Shown here piece after piece: positions 40,983 to 49,985 of a DNA stretch of 64,000 nt. This stretch comes from Hyphomicrobiaceae bacterium. GTDB lineage: Bacteria; Pseudomonadota; Alphaproteobacteria; Rhizobiales; Hyphomicrobiaceae. Both the position numbers and the translations under genes were made by a program. Location of the stretch: contig JAEUMD010000008.1 of assembly GCA_016793635.1 (NCBI GenBank), forward strand, positions 368,779-432,778. Reading direction: 5' to 3'. Under the pieces are notes generated by a model. That model did no database searches. It was not told the DNA's origin and saw nothing but the letters and a program-made list of their open reading frames with translations. Position 1 is the stretch's first letter, and each line of letters opens with the position of its first letter.

Positions 40983-42704
40983 TCAGGGGCTCGCAAGGGT
41001 AAAGACGGACTTGCCTGCCTTTATTGTCTCCATCACCCTAATGTCCTTGATGGCCATCGGATCCACCTTGAGCGGATTTCGATCAAGAACGACGAGGTCA
41101 GCAAGCTTGCCCGGTTCGAGTGAGCCTTTGTCGCTCTCCTCGAAGTACATGTAGGCACCGTTGATGGTGATTGCCTGTAGCGCCTCATAGGGCGTGACGC
41201 GTTGTTGGAGTCCAAGCACGCGACCACTGCGCGTCGTGCGATTGACCGCAGACCAGACGATAAACATCTGGTTGATCGGCGTCACATTGTAATCGCTGTG
41301 GTTGGCGGCGCGGATACCCTTATCGATTGCCGAGCGCATGGGGCTGATGAAGGACGCGCGTTCCTCTCCCAGGTTGGCCAGATGAACATCTCCCCAATAG
41401 TAAGTGTGGTTTGTGAAAAACGAGGGAAAGATTCGATACTTGGCGTACGCATCGAGTTGATCTGGACGCATAACCTGAGAATGAACGATAACAGTGCGGC
41501 GATCCATTGCGTATGGGGCTTCCTTCAGCTGATCGAGAGCATATTCATGCCCCCTCAGCATCAGATCTACCGCGGCGTCTCCATTGCAGTGGGCGTACAC
41601 CTGCACATTATTTTTGTAGCTGAGCAGGAAAAGGTTGTTGATCTCCTCTGCAGTAAGTGCCGGCACGCCGCGGCAATCGCTATCACAGTGGGGCACTGGT
41701 GTCAGATAAGGCTTGCTGAGGTAGGCAGTCTTGCCTTGAGGTGAGCCATCGATGGTAATTTTGATCCCCGCCAATTTGACGCCATTTTCGTAAACACCCC
41801 ACTTAGTGCGGCCCTCCGCGATCAACTTCTCGGCCAAGGGCTGGAATACGAGACCCGCAAAATCTAGGCTCATCTCGCCGTGCTCTGCCACCGCGCGGGC
41901 AATCGCCAGCTGCGATTCCTGCAGTGCGCCTTCCTGGACGGTCGTCACCCCGTATCGGGAGTAATGTGCAAGGGATTTCCTCACCTTTTGCGCACTCACG
42001 TCGAGTGGCTGTTTCTTGATAACAACGTCGAGAAAGGGAAAACGTGCATTTTCCTGTATCTCGCCGTTCGGCTCTTGACTGTTCGGCAGCCGGACGATCA
42101 CCCCTCCCGAAGGATCGGGGGTATCTGCGCTGATGCCCTTGGCCCTAAGGCCGGCCGAGTTCACGATGAAGATGTGACCTGACACATGCAGCAAGATCAC
42201 CGGTGTTTCGGGAAATGCCTTGTCGAGATCGGCGGCAGTCGGATGGCGCTTCTCAGCGAGCAGGTGCTCATCGTATCCCGCGCCGATAAGCCACTCCGAT
42301 TTCGCTGCGCCGAGCTCCTTTTGCTTGATCTTCAGCGCCTTGATGATGTCGCCGAAGTTGTTGGCCGAGCCCATCGGAGGGGACGAGAGATCGGCCCAGT
42401 CTTGACCCTCCACGTGCAAAAAGAAGTGGCTGTGGCCGTCAACGAAGCCAGGCACGAGTGTTCGTCCGACGAGGTTGACCTGACGTGTTCCCGGACCCTT
42501 CCAACGTTCAGCGTCCGACAACGACCCAACGAAAGCAATTCTGCCGTCCTTGACCGCGAGCGCCTCGACATAACGAGGCGCCGTTCCTTCCATCGTCAGG
42601 ATGTCGCCCCCAAAGTAGAGCGTATCCGCAGCGTCCCGCGCGCACAGCGGGCCGGCAACCAGCGATGCCAGTGCGAAAACAAACAGGCGAAGTGCAGTCA
42701 TCAT
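40983..42704 (-). CDS. Exported amidohydrolase, YtcJ-like
   Basis: A 573-residue metal-dependent amidohydrolase. Sec signal peptide at residues 1–23 (ends L-C-A-R-D-A). The metal-binding H-x-H is in V-D-G-H-S-H-F-F, later strands carry V-Y-A-H-C-N-G-D-A-A (residues ~350–359), and the closing A-N-H-S-D-Y-N-V region holds the last Asp. YtcJ-like enzymes hydrolyse N-acyl or cyclic amides; the substrate is unknown. Its base composition is lower in GC than the core genes before it. It heads a run of hydrolases on this side of the window. Confidence 0.87.
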   Translation of the reverse strand: MMTALRLFVFALASLVAGPLCARDAADTLYFGGDILTMEGTAPRYVEALAVKDGRIAFVGSLSDAERWKGPGTRQVNLVGRTLVPGFVDGHSHFFLHVEGQDWADLSSPPMGSANNFGDIIKALKIKQKELGAAKSEWLIGAGYDEHLLAEKRHPTAADLDKAFPETPVILLHVSGHIFIVNSAGLRAKGISADTPDPSGGVIVRLPNSQEPNGEIQENARFPFLDVVIKKQPLDVSAQKVRKSLAHYSRYGVTTVQEGALQESQLAIARAVAEHGEMSLDFAGLVFQPLAEKLIAEGRTKWGVYENGVKLAGIKITIDGSPQGKTAYLSKPYLTPVPHCDSDCRGVPALTAEEINNLFLLSYKNNVQVYAHCNGDAAVDLMLRGHEYALDQLKEAPYAMDRRTVIVHSQVMRPDQLDAYAKYRIFPSFFTNHTYYWGDVHLANLGEERASFISPMRSAIDKGIRAANHSDYNVTPINQMFIVWSAVNRTTRSGRVLGLQQRVTPYEALQAITINGAYMYFEESDKGSLEPGKLADLVVLDRNPLKVDPMAIKDIRVMETIKAGKSVFTLASP

Positions 42705-42894
42705 GATCGGACCCCATTCACCTCAAATCGCACGCCCACACCAACCGCAGCTCAGGCCTGATCAGAGGCGTGGCACCCCGGTGCCACAATGACATCGCCT
42801 TCGGTGCGAATTGCTGGATGACCGCCGGAGCAACGAACATTACCCGCGAGCTCGGAGTGCCGCCGCCGCCAAGCAACCGGATTGATTGTCGCAA

Positions 42895-43905
42895 TCACGG
42901 ATTTGCCCGCTGCTGCGTGAGGAAGTAGTCATAGAGTGTCCGGGCTATCTCGGCGATCGCACGATCCCGATCGGCCTCCGACGTTGTGCTACTGCTGGTA
43001 AACACCGCAATGGCAAAACGCTGACCGTCGGGCAGCGTCACGTAGCCCACATCGTTGGCCACGCCGCCAAGGGTGCCGGTCTTATGCGCGACAGGTACGC
43101 CTTTTGGCAGCAAACCCTTCAGACGTGCCTTACCGGTGCGGGTGCGAGACATGGAACCGAGGAGGAACTCCCGGCTCTTGGGGCTCAGCGCCTTGCCATT
43201 GTCGATCGCGAGGAGCAACTGCAGCATGGCCATCGGTGTTGAGTTGTCGCGAGGGTCATTCTCGAATTCGAGATTCCTGTCACTCAATCTCGACGCAAAG
43301 GTCGGGTCCTTTCTCATAACCTCTGCCACCACAGATGGAGTGCCGGGTGCCGGTAACCGGTAGAAATCCTTCATCAGCTCGGCGGTGGCCCGATCGGCCC
43401 GCTGCTTCATGATGCCGACCCTGCTCAGCCATTCTGTTACTGCGGCCGGTCCGCCTGCCAACCCGTAGCAGGCGTCGGTCGCCGTGTTGTCGCTCTCGGT
43501 GATCATCGCCTCAACTAGGTTCGCGACCGAGAGCCTGATACCGGGGTGGACAAAATTTTGCGCGATCACATTGTCGCCTGCCGCGATCATCTCGGGCGTG
43601 ATGTCGATAAGCTGATCTAGCTTGAGTTCTCCCTTGTCCACTCGATCAAGCACCGTAGCGGCGATCGCGACCTTGACCGTGCTCGCCATCACAAAAGGCT
43701 CATCGCCATTGACCGTCATGACCTCCTTGCCGCCGATCAATTGCGCCGCCACGCCGATGCGGCCTGCGAGCCCGTGCACTAAGCGTTCGAGTCTTGCGGA
43801 TATGCCCGCTGCACTCTCGGTTGCCATCGCCGGCACCGCCAGCGAGGTGGCGCCGAGCGCACAGATTGTCAGCAAGACACGACGGTCGATTTGAAAATCG
43901 GTCAT
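42895..43905 (-). CDS. Class A beta-lactamase-like serine hydrolase
   Basis: A 336-residue secreted penicillin-recognising enzyme. Signal peptide to about residue 30, then Ser75-x-x-Lys78 in M-A-S-T-V-K-V, S-D-N at 138–140, and K-T-G at 275–277 in H-K-T-G-T-L-G-G. In the usual R-L-D-R-W-E spacing after S-D-N the corresponding stretch is R-A-D-R-A-T (residues 169–174): the deacylating Glu166 appears to be replaced, and an insertion of ~35 residues precedes D-P-R-D. Another Glu (213 or 215) could fill in. It may be a true beta-lactamase of an odd subgroup or a peptidase-like relative. Confidence 0.82.
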   Translation of the reverse strand: MTDFQIDRRVLLTICALGATSLAVPAMATESAAGISARLERLVHGLAGRIGVAAQLIGGKEVMTVNGDEPFVMASTVKVAIAATVLDRVDKGELKLDQLIDITPEMIAAGDNVIAQNFVHPGIRLSVANLVEAMITESDNTATDACYGLAGGPAAVTEWLSRVGIMKQRADRATAELMKDFYRLPAPGTPSVVAEVMRKDPTFASRLSDRNLEFENDPRDNSTPMAMLQLLLAIDNGKALSPKSREFLLGSMSRTRTGKARLKGLLPKGVPVAHKTGTLGGVANDVGYVTLPDGQRFAIAVFTSSSTTSEADRDRAIAEIARTLYDYFLTQQRANP

Positions 43906-44309
43906 ACCGCATGCTCCCGGTTATGAGGCCACCTGGTTCAACCGCCTGGCCTCGACCTGTATCGGTTTTCGGAATCACGGTCTTGCCCGCGGCCGCGTGC
44001 ATATTGGGGAAGGCTCGACGATTCGTATCGTGTCTGAGGCAATCGCCACGTTCGGCATTCCGAGCCAGTCGGCGATGCCCCTCGAGCCCGGACGTCAACA
44101 GCACGGAGTTTCGAAATGCCTGCCCGTGCAGCAAAATCAGCGACGGCGACGTGGCTCGACTGATGTCCACGGGAGTGGGACATCAGTGGCGGCTCCGCCA
44201 AGAGAGAGGTAGCGGCCGTCGGCCAATTTTGGCCCATTCGAAATTCGGACATGACGACAACTCTCTCGCAACAGCCCCTACCAAAGCGGCTCAGCGAGCC
44301 GTGCCATGG
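43906..44309. other. 404-base gene-free stretch
   Basis: Between the beta-lactamase-like gene and the adaptor gene, both leftward. Frames on the minus strand show short protein-like pieces (for instance L-I-L-L-H-G-Q-A-F) that change frame, which might be a decayed gene, but I cannot support a family. Confidence 0.4.
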
Positions 44310-45158
44310 TCATCGCACCAACTGAGACTGCAGCATGACCTTCAAGCCGGGACGCAAGAGGTGATCGGGGTTGGGAAACTCGGCCCACACCTGGATTTTC
44401 TGTGATTCTACTCGAAACTCGTATCCCCCCGATACAAGCCGCCCCTTGTGGGAATATTCTACGCCGTTCGGTAAGATCAGCGTCAGCTCGATGTTCTTCA
44501 GCGTTTCCTCGTCCGTCTTCGTTACCTGCCGGCGCTCATAATAGGCGTCGAATGGCGCCTCTGCCGATACTCGAATCGGGTCGAGCTGAATGATGCGAGC
44601 GAGTTTGCTTTCCACATCGCGCTTTAGAAAAGTCCCCTCAGGAACCAGAGCTTCGCTGACAATTCCGTCGAACGGAGCGTACAGCGTCAACTCCTTGATG
44701 GTCAGCTCTGCTATTCGGACTGTCGTACGGGCCTCCTCCACGTCGGCCGCTGCCGTGTCTCGAGTGGCCTGTGCTTGCAGGAGCTGCACTTCCGCCACGG
44801 CATCTTTCTTGCGGAGCGCCTGCTTGTTCGAGAGTTCTGTATCAGCGAGCTGCAGCTTCGCCTCGGCCCGCTTGAGGCGCGCGCGCTCGATCTCAAGCTG
44901 AAGCTCCTTCTCCTTCGGCATGAATTCGAACAGAACATCATTCTGCTTCACGAACTGACCAGGTAGAAAAAGTACCTTCTGCAATAAGCCATCGACGCGA
45001 GGCGCGATATCGGCTTGTCGTGCAGCAACGACAGTGCCCGCGTATTGTTTAATGTCTTGCCCGATCTTAGTCGTGTCCTCTGCAGCCGCACGGGCGGCGA
45101 CGAGAAGTAGGCAGCCGAACATGACTGCGCTCCATGTAGCCCTCACTTTCAATTGCAT
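44310..45158 (-). CDS. Orphan HlyD-type efflux adaptor, 282 residues
   Basis: A short membrane-fusion protein with a signal peptide (1–24, ending A-R-A-A-A-E) in place of a membrane anchor. The lipoyl halves flank a coiled coil of about 60 residues (A-R-L-K-R-A-E-A-K-L-Q-L-A-D), and the second lipoyl half ends in Y-A-P-F-D-G-I-V-S-E. The ATG at 45158 has GGGGAG upstream. No ABC or RND pump gene lies nearby, so partners are unknown. The missing C-terminal membrane-proximal domain is normal for short adaptors. Confidence 0.85.
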   Translation of the reverse strand: MQLKVRATWSAVMFGCLLLVAARAAAEDTTKIGQDIKQYAGTVVAARQADIAPRVDGLLQKVLFLPGQFVKQNDVLFEFMPKEKELQLEIERARLKRAEAKLQLADTELSNKQALRKKDAVAEVQLLQAQATRDTAAADVEEARTTVRIAELTIKELTLYAPFDGIVSEALVPEGTFLKRDVESKLARIIQLDPIRVSAEAPFDAYYERRQVTKTDEETLKNIELTLILPNGVEYSHKGRLVSGGYEFRVESQKIQVWAEFPNPDHLLRPGLKVMLQSQLVR

Positions 45159-45431
45159 TCTCCCCTTCAGATCGGGCGCGGTTGGATGCACCGTCTCGAG
45201 CTCGTGCACTATGTCATCAGTGTGCGCAACTGCACCCGGTCGACGGCTGTCCGCTCCGCCCCCGCCTGTAAGCCCCCCGTAAGCCACTCGCTAATGCCGA
45301 CGGCAATTCGTGTGAAATTCAAATAGACGCGTCAAGTCGATCCCGACATCCGCCAACCTCGGTATCGACACCGTTGCAGGGGGAGATCTCGGGAAAGTCA
45401 GCCGGAACGCGACCCTCTCACGGCTCGCATG

Positions 45432-45797
45432 TCAGAACAGGCAGTTGATGTCGTATTCCGCGCAAGCTGCGAGGTCGTTCCGCGCGCACTGATGGGCCAG
45501 CCGGCGACAATAGTTCCTGTGGCCAGCACTGGCTGCGGCGCCAATGGCAACGCCAACGGCGATGCCGGCCCCCACAGCGCGAGCCCGACGGTGGCGATGC
45601 GGACGATGCGGACGGTGGGGCCGGTGCCCCATGCCGGGTCTTCCGGGTTTCTTGACCAAGACGACATTGCCATGGCTCGCCGCCCCGCCGTCAAACGCGA
45701 CCGATGGCGGCGGCACTCGCAAAGGTCCGGCATTTGTTGCCGCTGCCGAAAACGACATGCAGGCCGCCACCATCACTGCTGCGGTTCTTCTCTTCAT
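45432..45797 (-). CDS. Small exported His/Pro-rich protein
   Basis: About 121 residues from the ATG at 45797. A signal peptide (M-K-R-R-T-A-A-V-M-V-A-A-C-M-S-F-S ending near N-A-G) is followed by a repeat (R-P-H three times running) that makes a basic His/Pro tract, a glycine-zipper-like hydrophobic run (A-V-G-A-G-I-A-V-G-V-A-I-G-A-A), and a C-terminal part with four Cys. It could bind metal or sit in the outer membrane. Unrecognised. It starts 73 bases after the OmpA-domain gene on the same strand. Confidence 0.55.
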   Translation of the reverse strand: MKRRTAAVMVAACMSFSAAATNAGPLRVPPPSVAFDGGAASHGNVVLVKKPGRPGMGHRPHRPHRPHRHRRARAVGAGIAVGVAIGAAASAGHRNYCRRLAHQCARNDLAACAEYDINCLF

Positions 45798-45870
45798 CTT
45801 CCAAGCACCTTTCTCCATTTCGCAAATCATCGGATTCGATAGCCTCTCAAGACCGACGATGACGGGCCTG

Positions 45871-46932
45871 CTACTTGTCGGTTCGCAGAAGCTCGACGCG
45901 ACGGTTGAGAGCCCTGCCCTCCAAGGTCGCATTGTCGCCTTTCGGTTTGGCCGCGCCGAAGCCTCCCGTTGAGAGGCGATCGGCCTTGATACCCTCCGCG
46001 ACGATAGCCTTCGCGACCGATGCCGCTCGTTGAGCCGAGAGCTTCTGGTTGTAGCCGGATTCACCTATGGAATCCGTGTGGCCATTGATCTGGAGTGTCC
46101 AGTTCGGGTTGTTCTTCAGAGTGAGCGCGATGTCCTTGATAAGCGATCTTGCGCTCGACTGGAGCGTGGTCTTGTCGAAATCGAAATGAATGCCATAAAG
46201 ATCGTACTTGCGCACTGTAGCCAGAGACTGCTCCATCGACGACTTCATAGAGTCGCCAGCGGAAACCCTGACGATACGCTCGACACGCGGCTCCTTCTCC
46301 CAGCTGAACTGAATGGCGCTTTGGATCAGCATCGGATTTTCTTTGTGATCGGCAAAATAAAATTCGCCGGTGCCCGTCTTGTTACCGCCGCCGAACGTGC
46401 CGATTGCGTGAATGACACTGACGTCCTGAAGCTGGTTCTCAATGATGAGCGGTATCTTGATGTCTTTCCGCTTGAGCACGAGCTGACCGTCAAGAACTGA
46501 CATCTTTTCGTCATAGATCAGCCGAAGCTGCGTGCGCCCCGAGTTTCTGAGCTCCAGGAGAGCCGCGCCGGAGATACCGAGCGAGGTCGACTGCGGGATC
46601 ATTCTTGGCATCTTTGCCGAGTAGCCCAGGACGTAGGTCTTGGAGAAATCCCTGTCCTTAACTGCAATGTCGCGCTGGACGAAAAGACCCCGCGTGCTGA
46701 AGTAGTCGATCTTGAGGAAGGTGTCGTCGACCGCGGCAAACGTTACGCGCGCTTCCGCATCGGGGCCGTACCGGTTGGCGAAGGCATAGTCGATCTGCCC
46801 CCCAACATGCGGCATCAGCGGGCCGGCATATTTTTGCGCCGCGGCTGGCACCGACGCTATGGCGACCTGGCACAAGACAAGCAATGCCGCGCCGACACCC
46901 CGCGCGCTCGATTGGGCTCCATAAACGTGCAC
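45871..46932 (-). CDS. OmpA-family envelope protein
   Basis: A 353-residue exported protein. Signal peptide to about residue 32. Residues ~35–225 form a beta-rich domain I do not recognise. Residues ~240–350 are a peptidoglycan-binding OmpA C-domain: I-H-F-D-F-D-K-T-T-L, then I-N-G-H-T-D-S-I-G-E, and N-R-R-V-E-L-L at the end. It would link the outer membrane or periplasm to the cell wall. It is followed by a small exported protein on the same strand. Confidence 0.88.
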   Translation of the reverse strand: MHVYGAQSSARGVGAALLVLCQVAIASVPAAAQKYAGPLMPHVGGQIDYAFANRYGPDAEARVTFAAVDDTFLKIDYFSTRGLFVQRDIAVKDRDFSKTYVLGYSAKMPRMIPQSTSLGISGAALLELRNSGRTQLRLIYDEKMSVLDGQLVLKRKDIKIPLIIENQLQDVSVIHAIGTFGGGNKTGTGEFYFADHKENPMLIQSAIQFSWEKEPRVERIVRVSAGDSMKSSMEQSLATVRKYDLYGIHFDFDKTTLQSSARSLIKDIALTLKNNPNWTLQINGHTDSIGESGYNQKLSAQRAASVAKAIVAEGIKADRLSTGGFGAAKPKGDNATLEGRALNRRVELLRTDK

Positions 46933-47240
46933 CTACACCCCCCCAACATTTTCCAACTGTAACAGATTTCATTTTGCCGACGCAGACGGACGTTCTGCGG
47001 CGACACATTTTTCGCAAGTGCTTGCGATGACTTGAGCCGGATCTTCTGCCGATACTAACGGGGACGGAAGCGATCGCCAGGAGAGAAGGCATGCATTTTT
47101 TTCGCGACCGGCAATTGCAGTTGCGACCTCTGAGCGCGCCTGCCACACTCGTTCGGTCAAATTAAATTTGGGAAGCGACCCAGCTGTCGCCAGATGGCTG
47201 GCGGCGAAGTTTTGTTTGGTGTCAGGCGCAAAAAGGCGAC
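46933..47240. other. 308-base divergent intergenic region
   Basis: Lies between the leftward OmpA-family gene and the rightward AraC regulator and should carry both promoters. I see AT-rich stretches near 46960 and 47160 but no boxes or operators I can defend. Confidence 0.4.
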
Positions 47241-48260
47241 GTGTTGACTAGGGATTCCGTGGCGATAGATCTCGACGATACACAGACGCATGACGTGTTG
47301 TCCGTTCGCCGCGTCCATACGCGAATTCCCGACCGGTGGAATCGGCAATTTCCTCTTGTCGATGGGGCTATAACGCAGTTGGGCCGTGGCGACATGGTCG
47401 TGGATGGTCAGTGCGTGCGGGCTGGCCCTGTGGTGACCGGGCGACTGCGTTTGCAGCCGCTGGCGGCCGGGTACGCTGTGCCCTCGCGGGACTATCTGGC
47501 GTTCATGATCCCCCTCAAGTGGCAAGGCGACTATTTGTATAACGGGCGACTTGCGACACGGACCTCGCTTTTTCTCAGCGCCGACGGAAGCGGTTACTTT
47601 ACGCGCGGAGAGGGCCGCGACACGATGGCTGTCGGTATTCGGCGCGATGCGTTTCGACGAGCTTTCGCCGCGATTCTGGGGCCACGCGCCGAGGAAATAC
47701 CCATCGAGAACCTGGCGATCGATCTGCCGGCCAGCGCGTCTCTGGCGTTACGCCGCTCCATCCTCGGGTATCACCAGAGAGTCGCTCGTTTCATCGAACA
47801 CTTGCCAAGCCCCGACATGCTTGAACAGGTCGCAGAAGAGCTTGTCCTCGCGCTTGCCGAGACCGTTTCTCAGTCGCGCCAGATTCCGCCTGAGCGCACG
47901 AGGAACGCGACCGCGCTCCAGATCGTCCGCAAAGCCGAAAATCACTGGAAGAGTGTCGGGTGCAAGCAGGTCACCCTGACCGATCTTTGTTTGGCGGCAG
48001 GAGTTGGCTCAACCGCGCTGACCGCCGCCTTCAATGAAATCTACGGCGAGCCGCCCAAAAAGATAATTCGTTTGCGCCGTCTAATGAATGCGCGATCTCA
48101 GTTGCTGCTCAAGCCGAGTGAGCGAGGATCGATCAAGGGCGTCGCGATCACATGCGGTTTTGAAGATGCCGGAAGGTTCGCTCAAATTTACGATCGTCTT
48201 TTTGGTGAACTGCCTTCGACGACGCTGCAAAAATGGGAAATGATGGAGTTAACGCCATGA
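47241..48260 (+). CDS. AraC-family transcriptional regulator
   Basis: A 339-residue regulator. The N-terminal ~215 residues would be the ligand or dimer domain; the C-terminal ~100 carry the double helix-turn-helix with L-T-D-L-C-L-A-A-G-V-G-S-T-A and G-V-A-I-T-C-G-F-E-D-A-G-R-F-A-Q-I-Y. Starts with a GTG. Its stop overlaps the next gene's ATG (ATGA), so it is translationally coupled to the D-aminoacylase-like gene and probably controls it. Confidence 0.9.
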   Translation: MLTRDSVAIDLDDTQTHDVLSVRRVHTRIPDRWNRQFPLVDGAITQLGRGDMVVDGQCVRAGPVVTGRLRLQPLAAGYAVPSRDYLAFMIPLKWQGDYLYNGRLATRTSLFLSADGSGYFTRGEGRDTMAVGIRRDAFRRAFAAILGPRAEEIPIENLAIDLPASASLALRRSILGYHQRVARFIEHLPSPDMLEQVAEELVLALAETVSQSRQIPPERTRNATALQIVRKAENHWKSVGCKQVTLTDLCLAAGVGSTALTAAFNEIYGEPPKKIIRLRRLMNARSQLLLKPSERGSIKGVAITCGFEDAGRFAQIYDRLFGELPSTTLQKWEMMELTP

Positions 48261-49933
48261 CAGACAAAGGCATCACGCGGCGCCAGTTCAATGCGGGCGT
48301 TTCAGCAACCGTCGCGACCACGAGTACGGCCGGGCAGGTCATGGCCAAAACATCCGAGCCCTTCGATCTCGTCATCCGGGGAGGGCGTGTGATGGACCCG
48401 GAAACCAACTTCGACAAGGTTGCCAATGTCGGCGTCAAGGGAGGCCGTATCGCCGCGATTTCCACAGAGGCGCTGAGCGGTGGGCGGGAAATCGATGCCA
48501 CCGGTCATGTGGTGGCGCCAGGCTTCATCGACACGCATTTCCACTGGTGCCGGCCACTTGGGTACAAGATCGCCCTGCGCGATGGCCGCACCACGGTTAT
48601 GGACCTCGAGATGGGAACCCTCGGCCATCTGGTCAACGACTGGTACGCGGCGCGTCAGGGAAACACCCAGCTCAATTTTGGCTGCGCCTCGGCGCACGAG
48701 TTCGCCCGTGCGTTCGTACTCGACGGCATCACCACCACCGATACGCCGGAGGCACTGAATCATCGCGCTTCCGGCAAGACCGGCTGGTCCTCGACCCGCC
48801 CGACGATCGAGCAGGGCAACGCGATCCTCCGGGAGCTCGACGCGGGTCTTGCTGCAGGGGCGATAGCCGTCGGTTCGACGCTTGGCTACATGCGTGACGG
48901 CTCTTCGGCACGCGAGGTGTTCGAGATCCAGAAGCTCGGTGGCCTCTATGGGCGTCCATCCGCGTTCCATTTTCGCTACACGCCCGGCTCCGACACTCAG
49001 GAGACAAACGGCATCCAGGAGATGCTGGCCAACGCCGCCGCACTCGGTGCACCGGCCATTGCCTGCCATTTCAATAATCCCGGTTACAACCTCGTCCACG
49101 AATTGCTGAGCCGCATGCGTGAGCGCGGCATGAATGTCTGGGGAGAGTACTACCCCTATGCCGCCGGCTCGACGGCACTGAATGCAGTGTTCCTCGATCC
49201 GAAGATCTGGGAGGACGAGCTGGGGCACAAATTCGAGGAGACGCTGCAGGACCCGGTTACCGGCAAGTTCATGTCCCGAGCGGAGCGGGAGGAGGTTCTG
49301 AAAACAGATCCTGCCAAGATCATCATCCTCTACAAGATCGCCGAGTCGGCCGTTCCGGATTGGGTGCGCTTGCCTGGCGCCGCGGTGGCGTCGGACACGA
49401 TGCCGGTGATTGCCGAAGGTCTCAGTTGGGACACGCCTTATGAGGACATTCCCAACAGCCATCCGCGGGGTGCCGGCTCGTTTGCCAAGGTGCTGCGCCT
49501 GTGCCGCGAGAGCAACGTACCGCTGATGCAGGGGGTGGCGCAGACCTCTTGGAATTCGGCTCGTCCGCTAAGCGCGCTCGGTCTGAAGTCGATGCAGGAG
49601 CGCGGACGCATTCAGGAAGGCATGGTCGCGGACATCACCGTATTCAACCCTAAGACGGTGACGGACAAGTCGACCTACCTCCAAGGCTCGCTACCTTCCG
49701 AGGGCATCCCCTACGTGATCGTCAATGGAACCGTGGTGGTCGATAACTCCGAAGTCCTCAAGGGTGTCAATCCGGGCCAGCCGATCCGGTTCGATCCGGT
49801 CCAAAGCCGGATGGAGCCGCTTTCGGAGGCCAACTGGAAAAGCAGCTTCTATGTGACGCCGCACGATTTTGGCGGAGGCGTGCCGAACTCGCAGCCCGCC
49901 TACAACAAGTCGGTGATCCGGTGCTGCGAGTGA
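48257..49933 (+). CDS. N-acyl-D-amino acid deacylase family amidohydrolase
   Basis: A 558-residue D-aminoacylase-like enzyme. The N-terminus T-R-R-Q-F-N-A-G-V-S is a twin-arginine signal, so it is probably exported folded. D-L-V-I-R-G-G-R-V-M-D-P marks the domain start, G-F-I-D-T-H-F-H-W the metal-binding HxH, and a later A-C-H-F-N-N-P and the C-terminal G-M-V-A-D-I-T-V-F match the group. It would hydrolyse N-acyl-D-amino acids, or D-peptide derivatives. The start at 48257 is set by ATGA overlap with the AraC gene. Confidence 0.88.
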   Translation: MTDKGITRRQFNAGVSATVATTSTAGQVMAKTSEPFDLVIRGGRVMDPETNFDKVANVGVKGGRIAAISTEALSGGREIDATGHVVAPGFIDTHFHWCRPLGYKIALRDGRTTVMDLEMGTLGHLVNDWYAARQGNTQLNFGCASAHEFARAFVLDGITTTDTPEALNHRASGKTGWSSTRPTIEQGNAILRELDAGLAAGAIAVGSTLGYMRDGSSAREVFEIQKLGGLYGRPSAFHFRYTPGSDTQETNGIQEMLANAAALGAPAIACHFNNPGYNLVHELLSRMRERGMNVWGEYYPYAAGSTALNAVFLDPKIWEDELGHKFEETLQDPVTGKFMSRAEREEVLKTDPAKIIILYKIAESAVPDWVRLPGAAVASDTMPVIAEGLSWDTPYEDIPNSHPRGAGSFAKVLRLCRESNVPLMQGVAQTSWNSARPLSALGLKSMQERGRIQEGMVADITVFNPKTVTDKSTYLQGSLPSEGIPYVIVNGTVVVDNSEVLKGVNPGQPIRFDPVQSRMEPLSEANWKSSFYVTPHDFGGGVPNSQPAYNKSVIRCCE

Positions 49934-49985
49934 GTGCACAGGTCGAAGAGCGTTCTTATAGGCCTCACGTCAAGGAGAGCATGTC

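Noticed and set aside
43938-44252. Minus-strand frames upstream of the beta-lactamase-like gene
   Set aside because: Short protein-like pieces change frame and match no family I recognise; at best a decayed gene.
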